Shown here: one piece after another, positions 1 through 11,420 of the stretch
Position numbering within the stretch: position 1 is the first letter of the stretch
Layout: every line of letters starts with the position of its first letter
NCBI GenBank assembly: GCA_030704615.1
Contig: CM060734.1
Coordinates: 47,632,042 to 47,696,041, forward strand
Source: Takakia lepidozioides
Taxonomy: Eukaryota > Streptophyta > Takakiopsida > Takakiales > Takakiaceae
Direction of reading: 5' to 3'
Length of the DNA stretch: 64,000 bases
Translations under genes and position numbers: made by a program
The notes under the pieces: generated by a model
Database searches by the model: none
What the model was told of the DNA's origin: nothing
Seen by the model: the letters and a program-made list of their open reading frames with translations, nothing else

Positions 1-52
1 TGTATGGACTTAACATTAGATAAAAGTGATAAGACTGAAAGTGTTTCTGCAG

Positions 53-3000
53 GGTGTTCCGCATCACTTGGTGGACATCGTCCATCCCACCGAAGGTTTG
101 TTACCGTTCCAAGGCAGACTTTCTGTTGTAGCTGGTTGCAAAGCTTAGTTGAAGGAAGGCTATTTGGTAACTATGTTATGTCACTGCTTCCCTATTTGCT
201 GGCTGTTGTGGTACAAGCTGCCTAGTGCTCTCCAGCAGTGTACAAGTTCGTAGTCTCCCCTTGAGCCTTGCTACTATTCTGATCAATCAGTAGCTATCAG
301 TCATTCACTAGGTATTGATAGATTGTTGCTATTAAGTAAGGATGACTGCATTTCTGTGTGGTGGGTTCAGAGTGGTATGATAAATGCAGATTACACAGCC
401 GGACTCTTTTTTGATGATGCAAGAGCTGCCACAGAGAAAGTGCTAGCCAAGGGCCATGTCCCCATTGTTGTTGGGGGCACAGGCATGTATTTGCGCTGGT
501 GCGTGTGCACCCTGCGTAATATTATTGTTGTGGACTGGTTAGCTTGTCACTTTTTTCTACTCATCTGAGTCCTTGGCTGACCATAAAAAGGTTGAAATTT
601 ATCTATGACACCATCACTCTGTACTTTGTTTTGTTGATGTAGAGACATCGCAATTTCAGGCACCTCATGGATTCTCCTTTTAGGGAACTTACATTCAGTG
701 GGTGTGATGGTGTGTTTTGGTACAGAGTAAAACACAGTCATTGAGTAAAATATTGCATAATGGCTGAGTGCGTACTTTGAGTTGGCTGATCAGGTACATG
801 AGTGGGAAAGCGAGAGCCCCAAAAGCCACTGAGGAGGTGACTGCAGCAGTTGAGGCAGAAATTGCCCAGTTGGTGAGCAGCGGAGGGGGCTGGGAGGCTG
901 GAGTATGCATGTTGGCAGAGGCTGGTGACCCTACTACTGCGCACAGTTTGGCCAGTAATGACTGGTACCGACTGCGCCGTGCACTTGAAATTGTCAAGGT
1001 GCCCGACCACAGCCTCTCTCTAGAATGCTCCATACCTGTTATAGACAGAAAAGTCAATGTGACAAACGCACGAGTATTCTCGCTCGATCTGATAAGTACT
1101 CTACTAACAGATCCCTTCTGAGCATAGCATTAGAAGGATCAAAATAATGATAATGCTACTTACATTGGTACCTTATTTCTTCTTGTCTTTCTTTCTCCCA
1201 TCGAGTCTCTAGTACCAGCTTAAGGAGTACCGTTGACTGAAGAGATTGTCTTCAAGAGGCCTCCTCATATCTGCTGCATGTACATGCCGTTCCGTCCCTC
1301 TTGAATTGTCTCATTGAAAGAGATGCTCACATTCAAAGCACTTGGACAAAGAGCTCAAACTATCTGGCATCTGTGAAAGGGTAAATTAGGCTGCATCTTT
1401 ACAGACAGTTTACTGGGAAGGGCCATGCAGGTATCAGGCCGCCCACGTGGTGACTTTCCTAACCCAGACAGTATGACTGGGAGCGAGAATGGTAGTAATG
1501 GAGATATAGAGTGGGATTACGACTTCCAGTGTTACTTTTTGTATCAGCCACGCGCAGAACTGTATCAGTGGATCGATTTTCGGTGCGAGCAGATGGTGGC
1601 AGGTAGATACTGGCAATTAATTCATTTTGGTTCTCACTTTTGTTGTGAGGAATGATGTGACACTGGAGGTGATATTTCCAATATGGGGAAACCCTGTACA
1701 TCATAGCCGGTCCCTTTTATGTGCTGGAGTCTGCTGGCTTTCTGTGCGGTTATCAGCCCATTTATTCCTCACCTTATGATAATTCTCTCCTTGAAGAAAA
1801 GACAACTTGTTTCAATGTGAATCAGCATTTTATAGTTGTCCACTGATAGAGGTCTCATAGATAAGAACTCAACTGTATCAACTTATTACAAGGACGTGCA
1901 GAGTTTAATCTCTCAAGGTCTCATGCTTAGAATTTGTCAAATGAGTGTTATGCCAAAAGATTTGGCATTCATCCCTACCTATCCATCAGTTCTGAGGAGT
2001 CCTCAAGTACCTTAAGTGTCTCCAGTTTTGTTTGTCTGCAGTTCCCATGATGGTTAATGGTCCTGCTTCTACAATCGGACCCAAATGTCTCTGCTGAGAG
2101 AGAGAATCTACTTCACTGGGTATTTTGTGAGTTCCTGGTCTATGGATTCTGGAATGAGTGTATATGCTCTCACCTGGGCTGGTGGGTTGAGTGGATGCAG
2201 ACACAGGGGGTCTGCTGGAGGAGGCATCATGCCTGCTGGACTTGGGTGTCCAACCTGACAGTAACTCTGCTTCCCGTGCCATTGGATATCAAGGGGTAAT
2301 GCTTTTTCCATTTTGGTGGCTTCTCAGCAGTTAAGTGATGGTGTGCAGGTTGACAGAAACTGATACAGGATAGTTGGTGAGCATCATACAGATCATGTTA
2401 CTTGAAGCTTCTAGGCTTAAGGGATTTGAGCAATTGAGGATCTTTGGTGAAAGGAGGGGGCTTTTTATTGAATGCACGTCTATCGTAGTTTGCTCATCCA
2501 GTGTAGCCTGCCCTAATATTTCTTCAATAAGTTATTCATACAAGCACTGCTGCTGGCAGGCGATGGAGTTTTTGTTAGAGTGCCGTGCAGCGGGAGGCAT
2601 GACCACAGAGGAGCGCTTTTTAGCATTTCTGTCAGCCTTCCAACAAGCATCTAGGTCCAAAATGCATTTCGTTTCCAATGCTGTCTCTCAGTAGCGAATA
2701 TTGAAATGGTGTGTCTAGTGTGGATAGATGTGTGGTACAGTCACAATGGCAACTATTCCATGCTTGGGTTAACTTTACCGTACCAAGGTAGTTACATCTT
2801 TATTGGAGATACATTATGAATCGAAAACAAACTTTGACCTCAAGGAACTAAGTCACATAATGTATGTATTTGATGTGGCAGAAATCTGGTAAAGAAGCAA
2901 CTGACATGGTTTCGGAGTGGTACTCATAGTGAATTGCGCCTATTTCACTGGATTGATGCCTCCCAGCCGCTGGTCAGTGCTCTGTTTTCTTCCAAATTTT

Positions 3001-3309
3001 CTTTGGCTGACATGGCCCCTGACAAACAAAGTGAGTTTGGATGGTGAACTCAGGGAATCTAGAATGATTGTACCTCTGCTTGGATCTTGCACTAGCACTT
3101 GCAGTATGATTTTGTCCAACACTGATCGACAGCGAGAGACTCCTCAAGTGAGTTGTTACTTGGGACTTGCAGCATGACATCTTGGCAGCTTTGGAGACGG
3201 AGTACCGAAGACCCCCTTGCTCAGATACCAAGTTGAAGGGGGAAGAGGCACTCAGGGAGGCAAGTTACAAGGAAGGGAAAGGCTTGAAGTGCTATCAGGC
3301 TACAAAGAG
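53..3309 (+). CDS. IPT9: tRNA dimethylallyltransferase, IPT9/MiaA type (5' end outside window)
   Basis: Transfers a dimethylallyl group to A37 of tRNAs that read UNN codons; in plants this is the tRNA-derived route to cis-zeatin cytokinins. Phase-consistent exons: 53-95, 390-498, 794-998, 1431-1602, 2201-2295, 2560-2654, 2882-2972, 3173-3309. They encode in order GVPHHLVDIVHPTE, then DYTAGLFFDDARAATEKVL and VVGGTGMYLRW, NDWYRLRRALEI, YDFQCYFLYQPRAELY with IDFRCEQM, SRAIGYQGAMEFLLECR, and KKQLTWFR. These are the MiaA substrate-binding and C-terminal motifs in the expected order, and the acidic insert before YDF is as I recall for plant IPT9. The P-loop and start codon lie left of the window. 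GYQGAM replaces the usual GYRQAM. The last exon after 3309 (open in phase 2) was not identified. Family call is firm; the 3' end is unresolved. Confidence 0.9.
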
Positions 3310-4715
3310 GTGCAAACATCCGTTAATTGTTTGAGAGATATGGAGATGTTGGTCGCTGATCTGGTGATCTGGTCATGATTTGAGGCACCCAGACGACGGC
3401 AATTATGTCTAGGGAGGTCTATATTTCCATCAGATGTTCACGAGGGCTTACGTCTTGTTTGGCCATTGAGCAAAGTGTTCGTGTCGTGGGCTGTGGGGGG
3501 TGAAGTGTTTATGCCAAGTGATTGTACTGGTATGAGGTCCATGCAGGCGCATAGCATGCAGTCCATTGCTCCTTCATGTGGTAACTCATTAGTTTGGAGT
3601 TGTGATAGCATGTTTGTCATGTTTCAACTGCAGAGTTAGAGGGAAGGGGAAGACCTTTGCTTGCTTATATGTAAAAAAACTTGCTGCTGCATCTCCAGGA
3701 TCTTCTCGAGTTCTGAGGCATGTGCACCTGTCTTGGACTGGGTGAAGCGAACACAGGGAGGCAAGAGATTGGCTCCAAGTGAAGTCTAGCAGTTTTAAAG
3801 CAGAGATAACTTGGGTGAGACTTCCAATCAATCTGAGTTGGCAGTAGCTGGACTCTCTCAGATACCATACTGGGTATTCAGTACCTGGTGTTGGTCAGGA
3901 ATGCACTTTGTTCTTACATCCAACAGATGTTGATGCATAGTATCTAGAAGGCCCTCTAGTCCCCAGGCTGTTTTCAACCAGAAACTGTCCGGCTAGATTC
4001 AACTTAATTCCGAGTACTTTTGTTTGAATAGCCAGGTAAGTATGGGCAAGTTGAAGATTGGGACATACTCCCGGAGCATTGTAATGAACTTGTGCAATAC
4101 TTAATGTATGCTATGTTTTTCTCTGACTAGCTCTGAATGTTGATCTCCTAATGCAGGGCATTTGACTTCTCCATTACAGCAGCACAGTGCACATTGGCTG
4201 GCAGGGCCCAATTCCCTTGTCAAATCTAGCATCTGCAGTCAGTATCCTGCTTTGTGTGATGACAAAACATAGAGGAAAACTTATGAGCATGTTTTCAGCC
4301 AGACTTCCATTTACATTCCGGTCAAAGGCAAAATCGCCAATCCAGGCCACCTTAGTGGATTTCATCCATTGGACAGCTGCATGTGCTGTACATTGGTGTA
4401 TGGTAAGTTTCCTTCCCATTCTTCACTTCCATATATGGACAGATTGTGTTTCAATATGAACTATAGGAAAACAATGTACATAAACTGCTATACAACTCCA
4501 GATTCCGTGTCCACCTCCTTTTTCAAAATTTCCTCTGTTCTGGATGGATAGGGTAAGTTGGACAGTAAGAAGATCTTTCGCCTTCGTAATTTGGGTGGAT
4601 TTCTTTTGTACTTCACCAACTCTATAAAATCCAGAAGTCAGATGAGGCTTATAGCCTCAATGAGCAATAACCATTCCTCCTCCGAAGTCGGGTGTTCTCT
4701 CTCCTGGACTTCACT
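3310..4715. other. no recognised gene; 3' region between convergent genes
   Basis: This should hold the last exon and 3' UTR of the IPT9-like gene and the 3' UTR of the dehydrogenase on the opposite strand. Short open frames here show no family motif and I could not choose a terminal IPT9 exon with confidence. Confidence 0.5.
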
Positions 4716-5839
4716 TCACAGAGAAGACCAGATGGGGATCCCTGGGAGGCTTTGTCCCCCATCCACAACAAAAATGTTGCCTGTAATGTAGTTAGAACCC
4801 TTGCTGGCCAAGAAAAGCAAAATCGAAGTCAAATCAGGCTCAGTGCTCCCCCAGCGTTGAAGTGGTACGATCTTTGTGGCGACCTTGTTCAACCAATCCT
4901 TGGCAAAGAGATCACTCGTAATCTCTGACTTGAATATACCTGCTGCTATGGCATTCACTCGAATGTTGAACTTCCCAAGCTCAAGTGCAAGAGTCTGCAC
5001 AAACAAAGTTTGCTGAGCATGGAACTGCCAAAGCTCTTGTTCACATGCAAGATGGAGGTGGATGCAAGCTGGTTGAGATTTGTCTCGTGACATTGAGGAG
5101 CAAGTGAGGCATTATGCAATCTACCCCAAGGGTTGATGAATCATAAGTGTGGCACATACCTTGGTCATATGAATCACGCCTGCCTTTGATATACCATAGG
5201 CCAGAGCACCGGGTAAAAGGCTCCGCTCCAGCCCTGAGATGGAAGAAATATTGATTATAGAACCTCCCCTTTTGCCTGCTCTCCATCGCCGCCCTACTGC
5301 CTTTGCCATGAGCCATGAGCCTCGTAAGTTGGTAGCCATCACACTGTTCCACTCTGCCTCCTCCAAATCCAAAGGGGACTTCACAGAACCTGCACACAGA
5401 GACTGGACTAAGTGCCAAGCCAAAACGATACAATCACTTTCTCCTTGAACATAAAAAGACTTGCGTTTTATCCCTGCAAGGTGTAGGATTGCACTTTACC
5501 TCTAAAACCGGCATTGTTCACGAGGATATCGATCTGGCCAAACACCGCCCATGCTTTTTCGACCGATACCTCTATGGCAGCTTCATTTGCACTCACATCA
5601 AGCTCAATGATCGCAGCCTTTCCAGGTCTAGCAGTCGAAGCTCCATCTGAACCGCTTGAATTATCCTGAAATTCCTTTGACAGAGAGTTGATTTCGTCCG
5701 AGAGAGACTGGAGGAGTTGCATGCGGCGGGCAGAAAGTATCACGTTGCAACCATGCTTGGCCAGAGCGGTAGAGAACACCCTCCCAAGTCCTGAGGAAGC
5801 ACCAGTAATAATTGCAACCTTTCCTTCAAGATCTGCCAT
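4716..5839 (-). CDS. short-chain dehydrogenase/reductase (classical SDR)
   Basis: NAD(P)-dependent oxidoreductase of the classical SDR family; substrate unknown. Three exons on the minus strand, 5839-5500, 5389-5160 and 4994-4716, join in frame to 282 residues. Visible motifs: cofactor-binding TGASSGLG at residues 12-19, NNAG at 108-111, catalytic Ser about residue 165 (SSISG), and YGISK with Tyr178 and Lys182, 13 residues after that Ser. The C-terminal VDGGQSLPG is typical of the 3-oxoacyl-ACP-reductase-like branch. The protein ends in SSL, which could be a weak peroxisomal PTS1; this is inference. An in-frame ATG at 5905 would add 22 residues (NVWALEAEG...); I prefer 5839 because MADLEGKVAIITG matches the usual SDR start. 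Convergent with the IPT9-like gene. Confidence 0.9.
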
Positions 5840-5956
5840 TTTCACTTGTCTCTCTTCCAAGCTCAAACCGTCTGCCCCTTCCGCTTCCAATGCCCATACA
5901 TTCAAACTCCAGCAAAGAGCTCACAAACATAACCCTCCATCTCTGTCTCTCTGCCT

Positions 5957-6060
5957 GTCTCTCTCTCAAACCCTGGCCCTGTTGGGATGTGCACACAGAG
6001 CAGATTGATGCTTGTGTGAAGGTCTGTCTAAGGGTCATCTGGCAACCCACCTCAAAAGAC
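5957..6060 (+). repeat. dispersed repeat family 2, diverged partial copy
   Basis: Contains the family core CAGATTGATGCTTGTGTGAAG, preceded by an ACCCTGGCCCTG-like stretch that matches the minus-strand reading of the copy at 61.1-61.4 kb. It sits between the dehydrogenase start and the tRNA gene. Other copies lie at 52.3, 52.95, 56.2, 57.1 and 61.1 kb. Confidence 0.55.
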
Positions 6061-6150
6061 ACTTCCTTTCCTGCACTGACACTGATACTCATGATCTTTC
6101 TATACAATCCTTCTTTATATGCTAATCTTGAAGGCAATGTGATGGATTAC

Positions 6151-6233
6151 GGTCGCGTGGCCTAATGGATAAGGCGCTCGCCTCCGGTACAGGAGATAGC
6201 GGGAGATTGTGGGTTCGAATCCCACCGTGATCG
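6151..6233 (+). tRNA. tRNA-Arg (anticodon CCG) with a 10-nt intron
   Basis: The acceptor arms GGTCGCG (6151-6157) and CGTGATC (6226-6232) pair over 7 bp with two G-U pairs. The D stem is GCC/GGC around TAATGGATAA, and the T arm is GTGGG-TTCGAAT-CCCAC. The anticodon stem CTCGC (6177-6181) pairs with GCGGG (6199-6203) only if 6188-6197 is removed. That leaves loop CTCCGGA with anticodon CCG at 6184-6186. The interruption lies exactly between positions 37 and 38, the canonical nuclear tRNA intron site. A TTTTT terminator follows at 6239-6243. Confidence 0.88.
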
Positions 6234-6238
6234 CCACG

Positions 6239-6243
6239 TTTTT
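6239..6243 (+). terminator. RNA polymerase III terminator of tRNA-Arg
   Basis: Run of five T six bases after the discriminator base of the tRNA gene. Confidence 0.7.
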
Positions 6244-6434
6244 CTTCCTTGACGAAGATCCTGTTTTGGTAGAAGAAGAGTTGTTGGAATTGTGTTTCGT
6301 GGCCCTAAAGCATTTCGCAAAAACAAGAGTTGGATTCTGTCAAGTTTTTCCGAAGTTGTGTTTGACACGAGATTTTGAGGAGAAGGGAAGAAGACGATGG
6401 GGGGGATGGAGGGGAGCTAAGGGCAGCGAGGGGC

Positions 6435-7266
6435 ATGGCTCGCCGGGCAGCAGTGAAGGTGGTGGAGCCAGAGAGCGGTGCAGAGCGAGGTGTAGAGAAG
6501 GATGTGCTTGCAGCAGGGCGTGCAGCCTGCTACAAGGTGGCCATTCCTCATTCATGTACTAAATAAGTTACGCTCGTATGCATTCCTTCTTCTTCTTTCA
6601 ATTTTCCGTGGGTTGGTTGTTTCCCTCTTTCTTCAAGTGTGTGCCCCAATCAGGTGATCTGAATGAGCGGTCTTTGTTGCGTTTTCGACACAGCTGGTAT
6701 CCGTGTATCTCCAGTTGGCTTAGCAATCTGATTATTCGCATCCGAGCAAGAGTCTGTGTATCGGGGTGCCTAATGGTTACAGTGGGTTTGTTTCAGTAGA
6801 ATGGAGTAGGTGACAATTGAGCAGGTGGGTTTTACATGGGAGAGGTGCAGGCTCGAGATGCATTTTACGCGTGCTTGGAAGCTGATGCGGGGCATAGTAC
6901 ACCCACAGAGATCGCGTCTGTAGGACTCCTTTATCCTGCGCAATGTAAGGCTGCGCGCACGACCTATGTCCAGAACTGTCGCACCACCTGGGTACGTGTT
7001 TTTTACAAAACTTGTTTTCCTCCTTTTGACCTCCTTTTGACAATTGCCTTCTCTTCAGATAAATTTCATGATACGACTAGGATTGTTTTGATTGTATCTC
7101 TATGGGAAGAGTGTCGGAGGCCTTCTTACAGTCACCACTCATTTTGGAGCAGGTAAAACATTTTGACCGTCGATTTTGTGGAAAGAAAAGACTCACCAGG
7201 TTATTGGATAGTAATCGATCGACCCCTATCACGCTACCAGCTCAGACTTCAACCTTCACTCAATGA
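6435..7266 (+). CDS. COA6: cytochrome c oxidase assembly factor 6 (COA6)
   Basis: Small twin-cysteine protein of the mitochondrial intermembrane space that helps deliver copper to the CuA site of COX2. Exons 6435-6536, 6851-6991 and 7153-7266 have correct GT-AG sites and give 118 residues, all in phase. The paired cysteines are C32-x9-C42 (CYKARDAFYAC) and C66-x10-C77, the CX9C-CX10C pattern of COA6. The stretch PTEIASVGLLYP and the tryptophan before the last exon (RTTW-VKHFDRRFC) also match the plant proteins. The start is ATG 6435; ATGs just upstream are out of frame. The gene lies about 200 bp after the tRNA. The third exon is repeated downstream, see next entry. Confidence 0.92.
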
Positions 7267-7398
7267 TCTGTAGTGTTAGAACTTTCTATTGCAGGAAAGC
7301 TTCTGAAGATCCAATTCCTAGTTTTTGAACCTTCACTCAATGATCTGTAGTGTTAGAACTTTCTATTGCAGGAAAGCTGTCTGAAGATCCAATTCCTA

Positions 7399-7655
7399 GG
7401 ATTGTTTTGATTGTATCTCTATGGGAAGGAGTGTCGGAGCCTCTTCTTACAGTCACCCACTCATTTGGAGCAGGTAAAACATTTTGACCGTCGATTTTGT
7501 GGAAAGAAAAGACTCACCAGGTTATTGGATAGTAATCGATCGACCCCTATCACGCTACCAGCTCAGACTTCAACCTTCACTCAATGATCTGTAGTGTTAG
7601 AACTTTCTATTGCAGGAAAGCTGTCTGAAGATTCCAATTCCTAGTTTTTGCGGCG
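7399..7655 (+). pseudogene. tandem duplicate of COA6 exon 3 with intron end and 3' UTR
   Basis: Bases 7079-7330 reappear 321 bp downstream: the end of intron 2 (GATTGTTTTGATTGTATC), the acceptor, and a 114-bp exon at 7474-7587 of the same length and reading as 7153-7266, with stop. A further 3'-UTR segment of about 72 bp (CTTCACTCAATGATCTGTAG onward) occurs three times, near 7251, 7328 and 7570. The copies differ by only a few indels, so the duplication looks recent. The downstream exon could serve as an alternative last exon giving the same protein with another 3' UTR. Confidence 0.85.
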
Positions 7656-9160
7656 CAGAGTTAGATCTTATCTCATTCAAGGGAGGAAACCTTGGACATT
7701 GAATAGTCAGAGGACCATTGCTCTCTTCAGTTAAGCTCCTTTGTGTCTATGCATGTGTAGACCTCGTTGGACTGATTGATAAAAAATCACTTTTTGTATA
7801 AAAACTTGCCCACTTCAATTTAGTGCTCAAGATGGTTCGTCAATGGGTCAGATTGTTTTGAAACTTTTGACTGTCCCACAAAGTTAACTCTCCTATTCCT
7901 AGATATTTTGACAGGTAGCCCAATAGTTCGGGGACTGGCCAATTTTGGTTGTCAGGGGGGTTTAGCACATTGGTGGGCGGGACTTGTGAAACTGGAAAGC
8001 CAGTGTGCGATTGAATTGGGCAATAAATTCTGTAGGCTCCAGCAGGTGGGGATTGTCAGAGAGCTCATTCCTGTCCTTATGGCACTGAGCTTTATAAGTG
8101 GCTGCAGCCTTCATCCTTGGGTTAGGTTTTGACTCGCTGTCTATGCTGTCTACAGCACCTTTTCCAAGTGTCTGGTTACTGTCAAATTGTAGCAGCAAAG
8201 TATATGGACATTTACCTAGGTGCAGGTGCTATCTGCTTCTGTTGTTTTTTACAAGAAATACTGTCTCGCAGAAGACAGTCAAAAACTTCAAAGCCACAAC
8301 TTCGACTTGTCTGTGTCAATGGTGGTGATGAGGGAATGAATATGAGCCAGCCAGCTTTTGGACCCCAGAGTGAATCCAGTGGTATGTAACATGGATCCTA
8401 AGTCTAGGAAATGTGAGGATGTGGGTAAGCAGGGTAACGAAGGATCTCTAAGAATCTGAAAGAAGCATTTTCAAAACAATGTATCTGAACTTTCCGAGAT
8501 GTAACTGGATACATTCAAGCTTGCAGTGAAGTCCCAGCCAATCTAGGTTGCAGCATATATATACAGACTTGTCTAGTCCCTCAGACAAAGCTGGGAACTC
8601 TAATCAACTTCGTGGGAAACTGATCGAAAGGCAACACATAAAACAGAAGGGAGGCGCCAGGGTGGAAGCTAGGCTGACTGGCGGATATAAAAGGAAATTC
8701 GTACTCTGGGTTGAGCATCAGAAACTCAAATCAACAGCGTCCCGGGCGCACATATGGCACCTCTCACCCACAGAATCTGTACGTTTATTGGCAAACAGAA
8801 GAACATTGATATATGGCCCCACTTTGTCCTTCAGCTTGTAAACAATGCAAACTGATGAGACTCTGAGTGGAACTCAGGACCCAAGACATGGGGCTCTGAG
8901 TCTTCAATGCTGTTATACAAGGTGCTTTTAGGATGTTGAAGCCCTCGTCCTGAAGTAAATCCCAAGGTGACAGATCAGTGCTGCTAAGTCCCACCCCCCC
9001 CCCAAAACCTTATGGTTTTCTTTTTTTTGGTGACAGCACAAAAGAGAGAGAGGGAGAGAGGGGGCAAAGAAAAAAATAAATAAAGGGTGCCCCCCCCAGT
9101 CCCCCATCCCCCGTCCCCACCCCCTCTCCCTGCCCTTTAACTCAAACAAAAAGGCAGCCC
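7656..9160. other. no recognised gene
   Basis: Several short open frames, none with a family motif or convincing exon structure. The last 150 bases are rich in C and G runs. I see nothing functional that I can support. Confidence 0.5.
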
Positions 9161-9470
9161 GGCCCTATGGACCCCCACCCGTCGCAATCCCCCCACTGCG
9201 ACGCCCCGGGGGCCCCCTCTCTGCCACCTTGCGACGGCTGTGCGTCGCAGCGGGGGTGCGACGGGTTTTTCTTTCTTGCGACGGATGGGGTTGCAAGGGG
9301 GTGGGGGGGGGGGGGGGGGGCTGCCATTTGCCCCTTATGCCACCTTTGCGACGTCCGGGGCGACGCTTGGTCGAACCCGTCGGCGACGCCCGGGCGGCGC
9401 AAGTAGCCCCGCCTTGTCGAATTGTGATGTCGGGGCGTCGCAGGCTCAACGCCGCGCCCAGCGTGGGGGC
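9160..9470. repeat. GC-rich tract dense in CGTCGC/GCGACG with a long G run
   Basis: About ten CGTCGC or GCGACG hexamers in both orientations within 300 bases, plus an almost pure G tract of about 25 bases near 9296-9320. The GCGAC core is shared with the 84-bp tandem array at 10.5 kb, so both may belong to one element. Long frames on both strands here are composition artefacts. Confidence 0.6.
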
Positions 9471-9483
9471 GTGGCTGGCATCG

Positions 9484-10383
9484 CTAAACCCCCCCCCATT
9501 TGCTGTAGTGAGTGATGCAAAGTGGAGGTGGTGTATGTGACTCTGCATGGGCTGGTGTACTAGTGCAAACTGGACGAGGAGGAGATACAGATAGATGAGG
9601 ATCAGAAGGTGGAGGAGGTGGAGCTAGACTAGTACAACTAGAGCATACTGGTGATGGACGTGGAATATCGACATCATGAGGAGGCACCGGTGCAAGCGGT
9701 GGCCGGCTGCAAGCTCAGCGACCAAATAATCGAAGGGCATAGGGTAAGCCCCTCGTCTCACGGACCCTATCTATGTCAAGCTGGGGAAAAACAAAGTCAC
9801 ATCCGGCAAAGAATGGTCCTCCTCCACTCATCACATATCTGTGATGTACTGTTTTCGCACGCTTGGAGGGCAACGACTCGTGGCTGCACATAATGGCTAC
9901 ACATAATATATGATTTATACACTTAGTTTGTTGTTTACTAATATATTTAACCACAGTAACTTCCATTACAGTATCAATTACAAGTCATTTTTAAATAAAT
10001 GAGTACTTACAACAAACGTACGTCTTTATATACTAGCACAAATAATGTTATAACAATGGGTTATAGAATACTCACCCTTGCCGCATCAGCAATCCCCATT
10101 GTCTGATAGTGTTCACCCAACACCGCTTGCACCAACACTCCACCCGGGGGGTTTTGTCCACTCCTAGCCTTGACTAAGAGGCCTAGGAACATGGGATGTG
10201 GAACTCTCGAGGTATGAATAACGTAACATCTCTAGCCAACCGCTCATCCCTACGTCGCCGTCTTGAAAGAGGTGGAGGTATATCAAGCATGCGGACATCA
10301 TTGTTGGAGGTGTTCTCGTCGGATGGAACTATATTCCGATAATCATCCTCCGTGATTGGCCGAGCCCGTGAGCGTACCATCAC
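9484..10383 (-). other. TE-like minus-strand coding fragments, unassigned
   Basis: Minus-strand frames with coding character: 10383-10183 (starts MVRSRARPITEDDYRN, has RRRRRDERLARDV), a short piece near 10180-10070 (NPPGGVLVQAVLGEHY), 9966-9715 (HHRYVMSGGGPFFAGCDF) and a proline-rich end at 9687-9484. They may be exons of one element-encoded protein. I do not recognise a domain; the pattern (proline-rich tail, surrounding repeats) suggests a transposon accessory protein, which is inference. Confidence 0.3.
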
Positions 10384-10484
10384 CTGTAAAAAAAATAAAA
10401 TCCAAAAACCTCACTATTGAAACTGCACTTCCAACTGATATATAAAATTATATGAAACATGACATCATGCTTTAAAAAAACTCC

Positions 10485-10870
10485 AACCCCCAGGAAGCGA
10501 CCCCTGGGGGTCACAGATATCGTGCGACGAGAAATGGGTGCCCACAGCATCCGGCACTAAAAACTTCTAAATCCCCGGAAGCAACCCCCAGGGGGTCGCA
10601 GCTAGAAAGCGACGGGAAATGGGTGCCCACAACATCCGACAGTAAAAACTACTGTCCCCGGAAGCGACCTCCAGGGGGTCGTAGCTAGAAAGCGACGAGA
10701 AATGGGTGCCCACATCATCCGACACTCAAAACTACTAAGTCCACGGAAACGACCTCCAAGGGTTTGCAACTTGAAAGCGACGGGAAATGGGTGCCCAAAC
10801 ATCCGGCACTAAAAAATTCTAAGACCTCGGAAGCGACCGCCAGGGGGTCGCAGCTAGACAGCGACGGGAT
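10485..10870. repeat. tandem array, about 84-bp unit, five copies
   Basis: Copies begin at GGAAGCGAC-like sites near 10493, 10577, 10660, 10745 and 10829 (spacing 83-85 bp). Each contains a short inverted repeat, GCGACC..CC-AG-GG..GGTCGC, then AAAGCGACGGGAAATGGG and TGCCCACA. Copies are diverged by several substitutions. The direct-repeat structure with an internal hairpin fits a TE subterminal or satellite-like region rather than a gene. Confidence 0.85.
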
Positions 10871-10896
10871 GTTTTGACAAATTATGATTATTTTGA

Positions 10897-10922
10897 TTAA
10901 ACGACGGATTACCGTCGTTTAA
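10897..10922. repeat. perfect 11-bp inverted repeat
   Basis: TTAAACGACGG-ATTA-CCGTCGTTTAA: perfect arms, 4-base loop, immediately after the 84-bp array. It would form a hairpin in single strand. Role unknown. Confidence 0.8.
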
Positions 10923-11420
10923 TTTAAAAAAATTCAAAATCGTCAAGCGACCTCCTTCTCTCTCTCACGGCCCTCCCTCTCCCTCTCTTCTTCACTCAGC
11001 TTGCAAGGTAGAGATATCAACAAGAGGGTGAGAGGTGCGGAGGTCACCTCGTCGTGGGGGAGCTCGGAGGAAGGCGCACTTGCTTTTCACCGCGCCTGTG
11101 AAGTCTCCCAAGCTCCGACGTTGAGCTGCTCGCCCTCGGCCGTGCGTCTTCCGGAGGTGAGGGATTCCTTCTCTCTCGTTTACCTTGCTTTTCTTCCATC
11201 TTCAAACCCTCCCCTCTGTCTTCCTTTCCTTCGCAAGGCGAGATCGCCGATTCCAGCTCCCCCACATCTGTCGTTCTGTTAACTCACCGGGGCCGCTGCC
11301 CCTGTGTGTGTATGTGCTGCAGGGTAGGTCGTGGGAGCTCGGCTCGCTCACCCTTTGCTGTCCTTCCCCGGTAAGCACCCTACAGCCACCCCGCCCGAGC
11401 TTGGTTATTTTGGTTTTTTT

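Noticed and set aside
9480-9510. GTAGTG at 9501-9506 as the right end of another CACTA element
   Set aside because: No matching CACTAC left end or target duplication was found, and the bases read as part of a minus-strand frame.
9167-9548. Gly/Arg/Pro-rich frames on both strands
   Set aside because: Low-complexity GC composition opens all frames; no start context or motif.
10485-10870. CRISPR-like array
   Set aside because: Eukaryotic context, the whole 84-bp unit repeats without unique spacers, and there are no cas genes.
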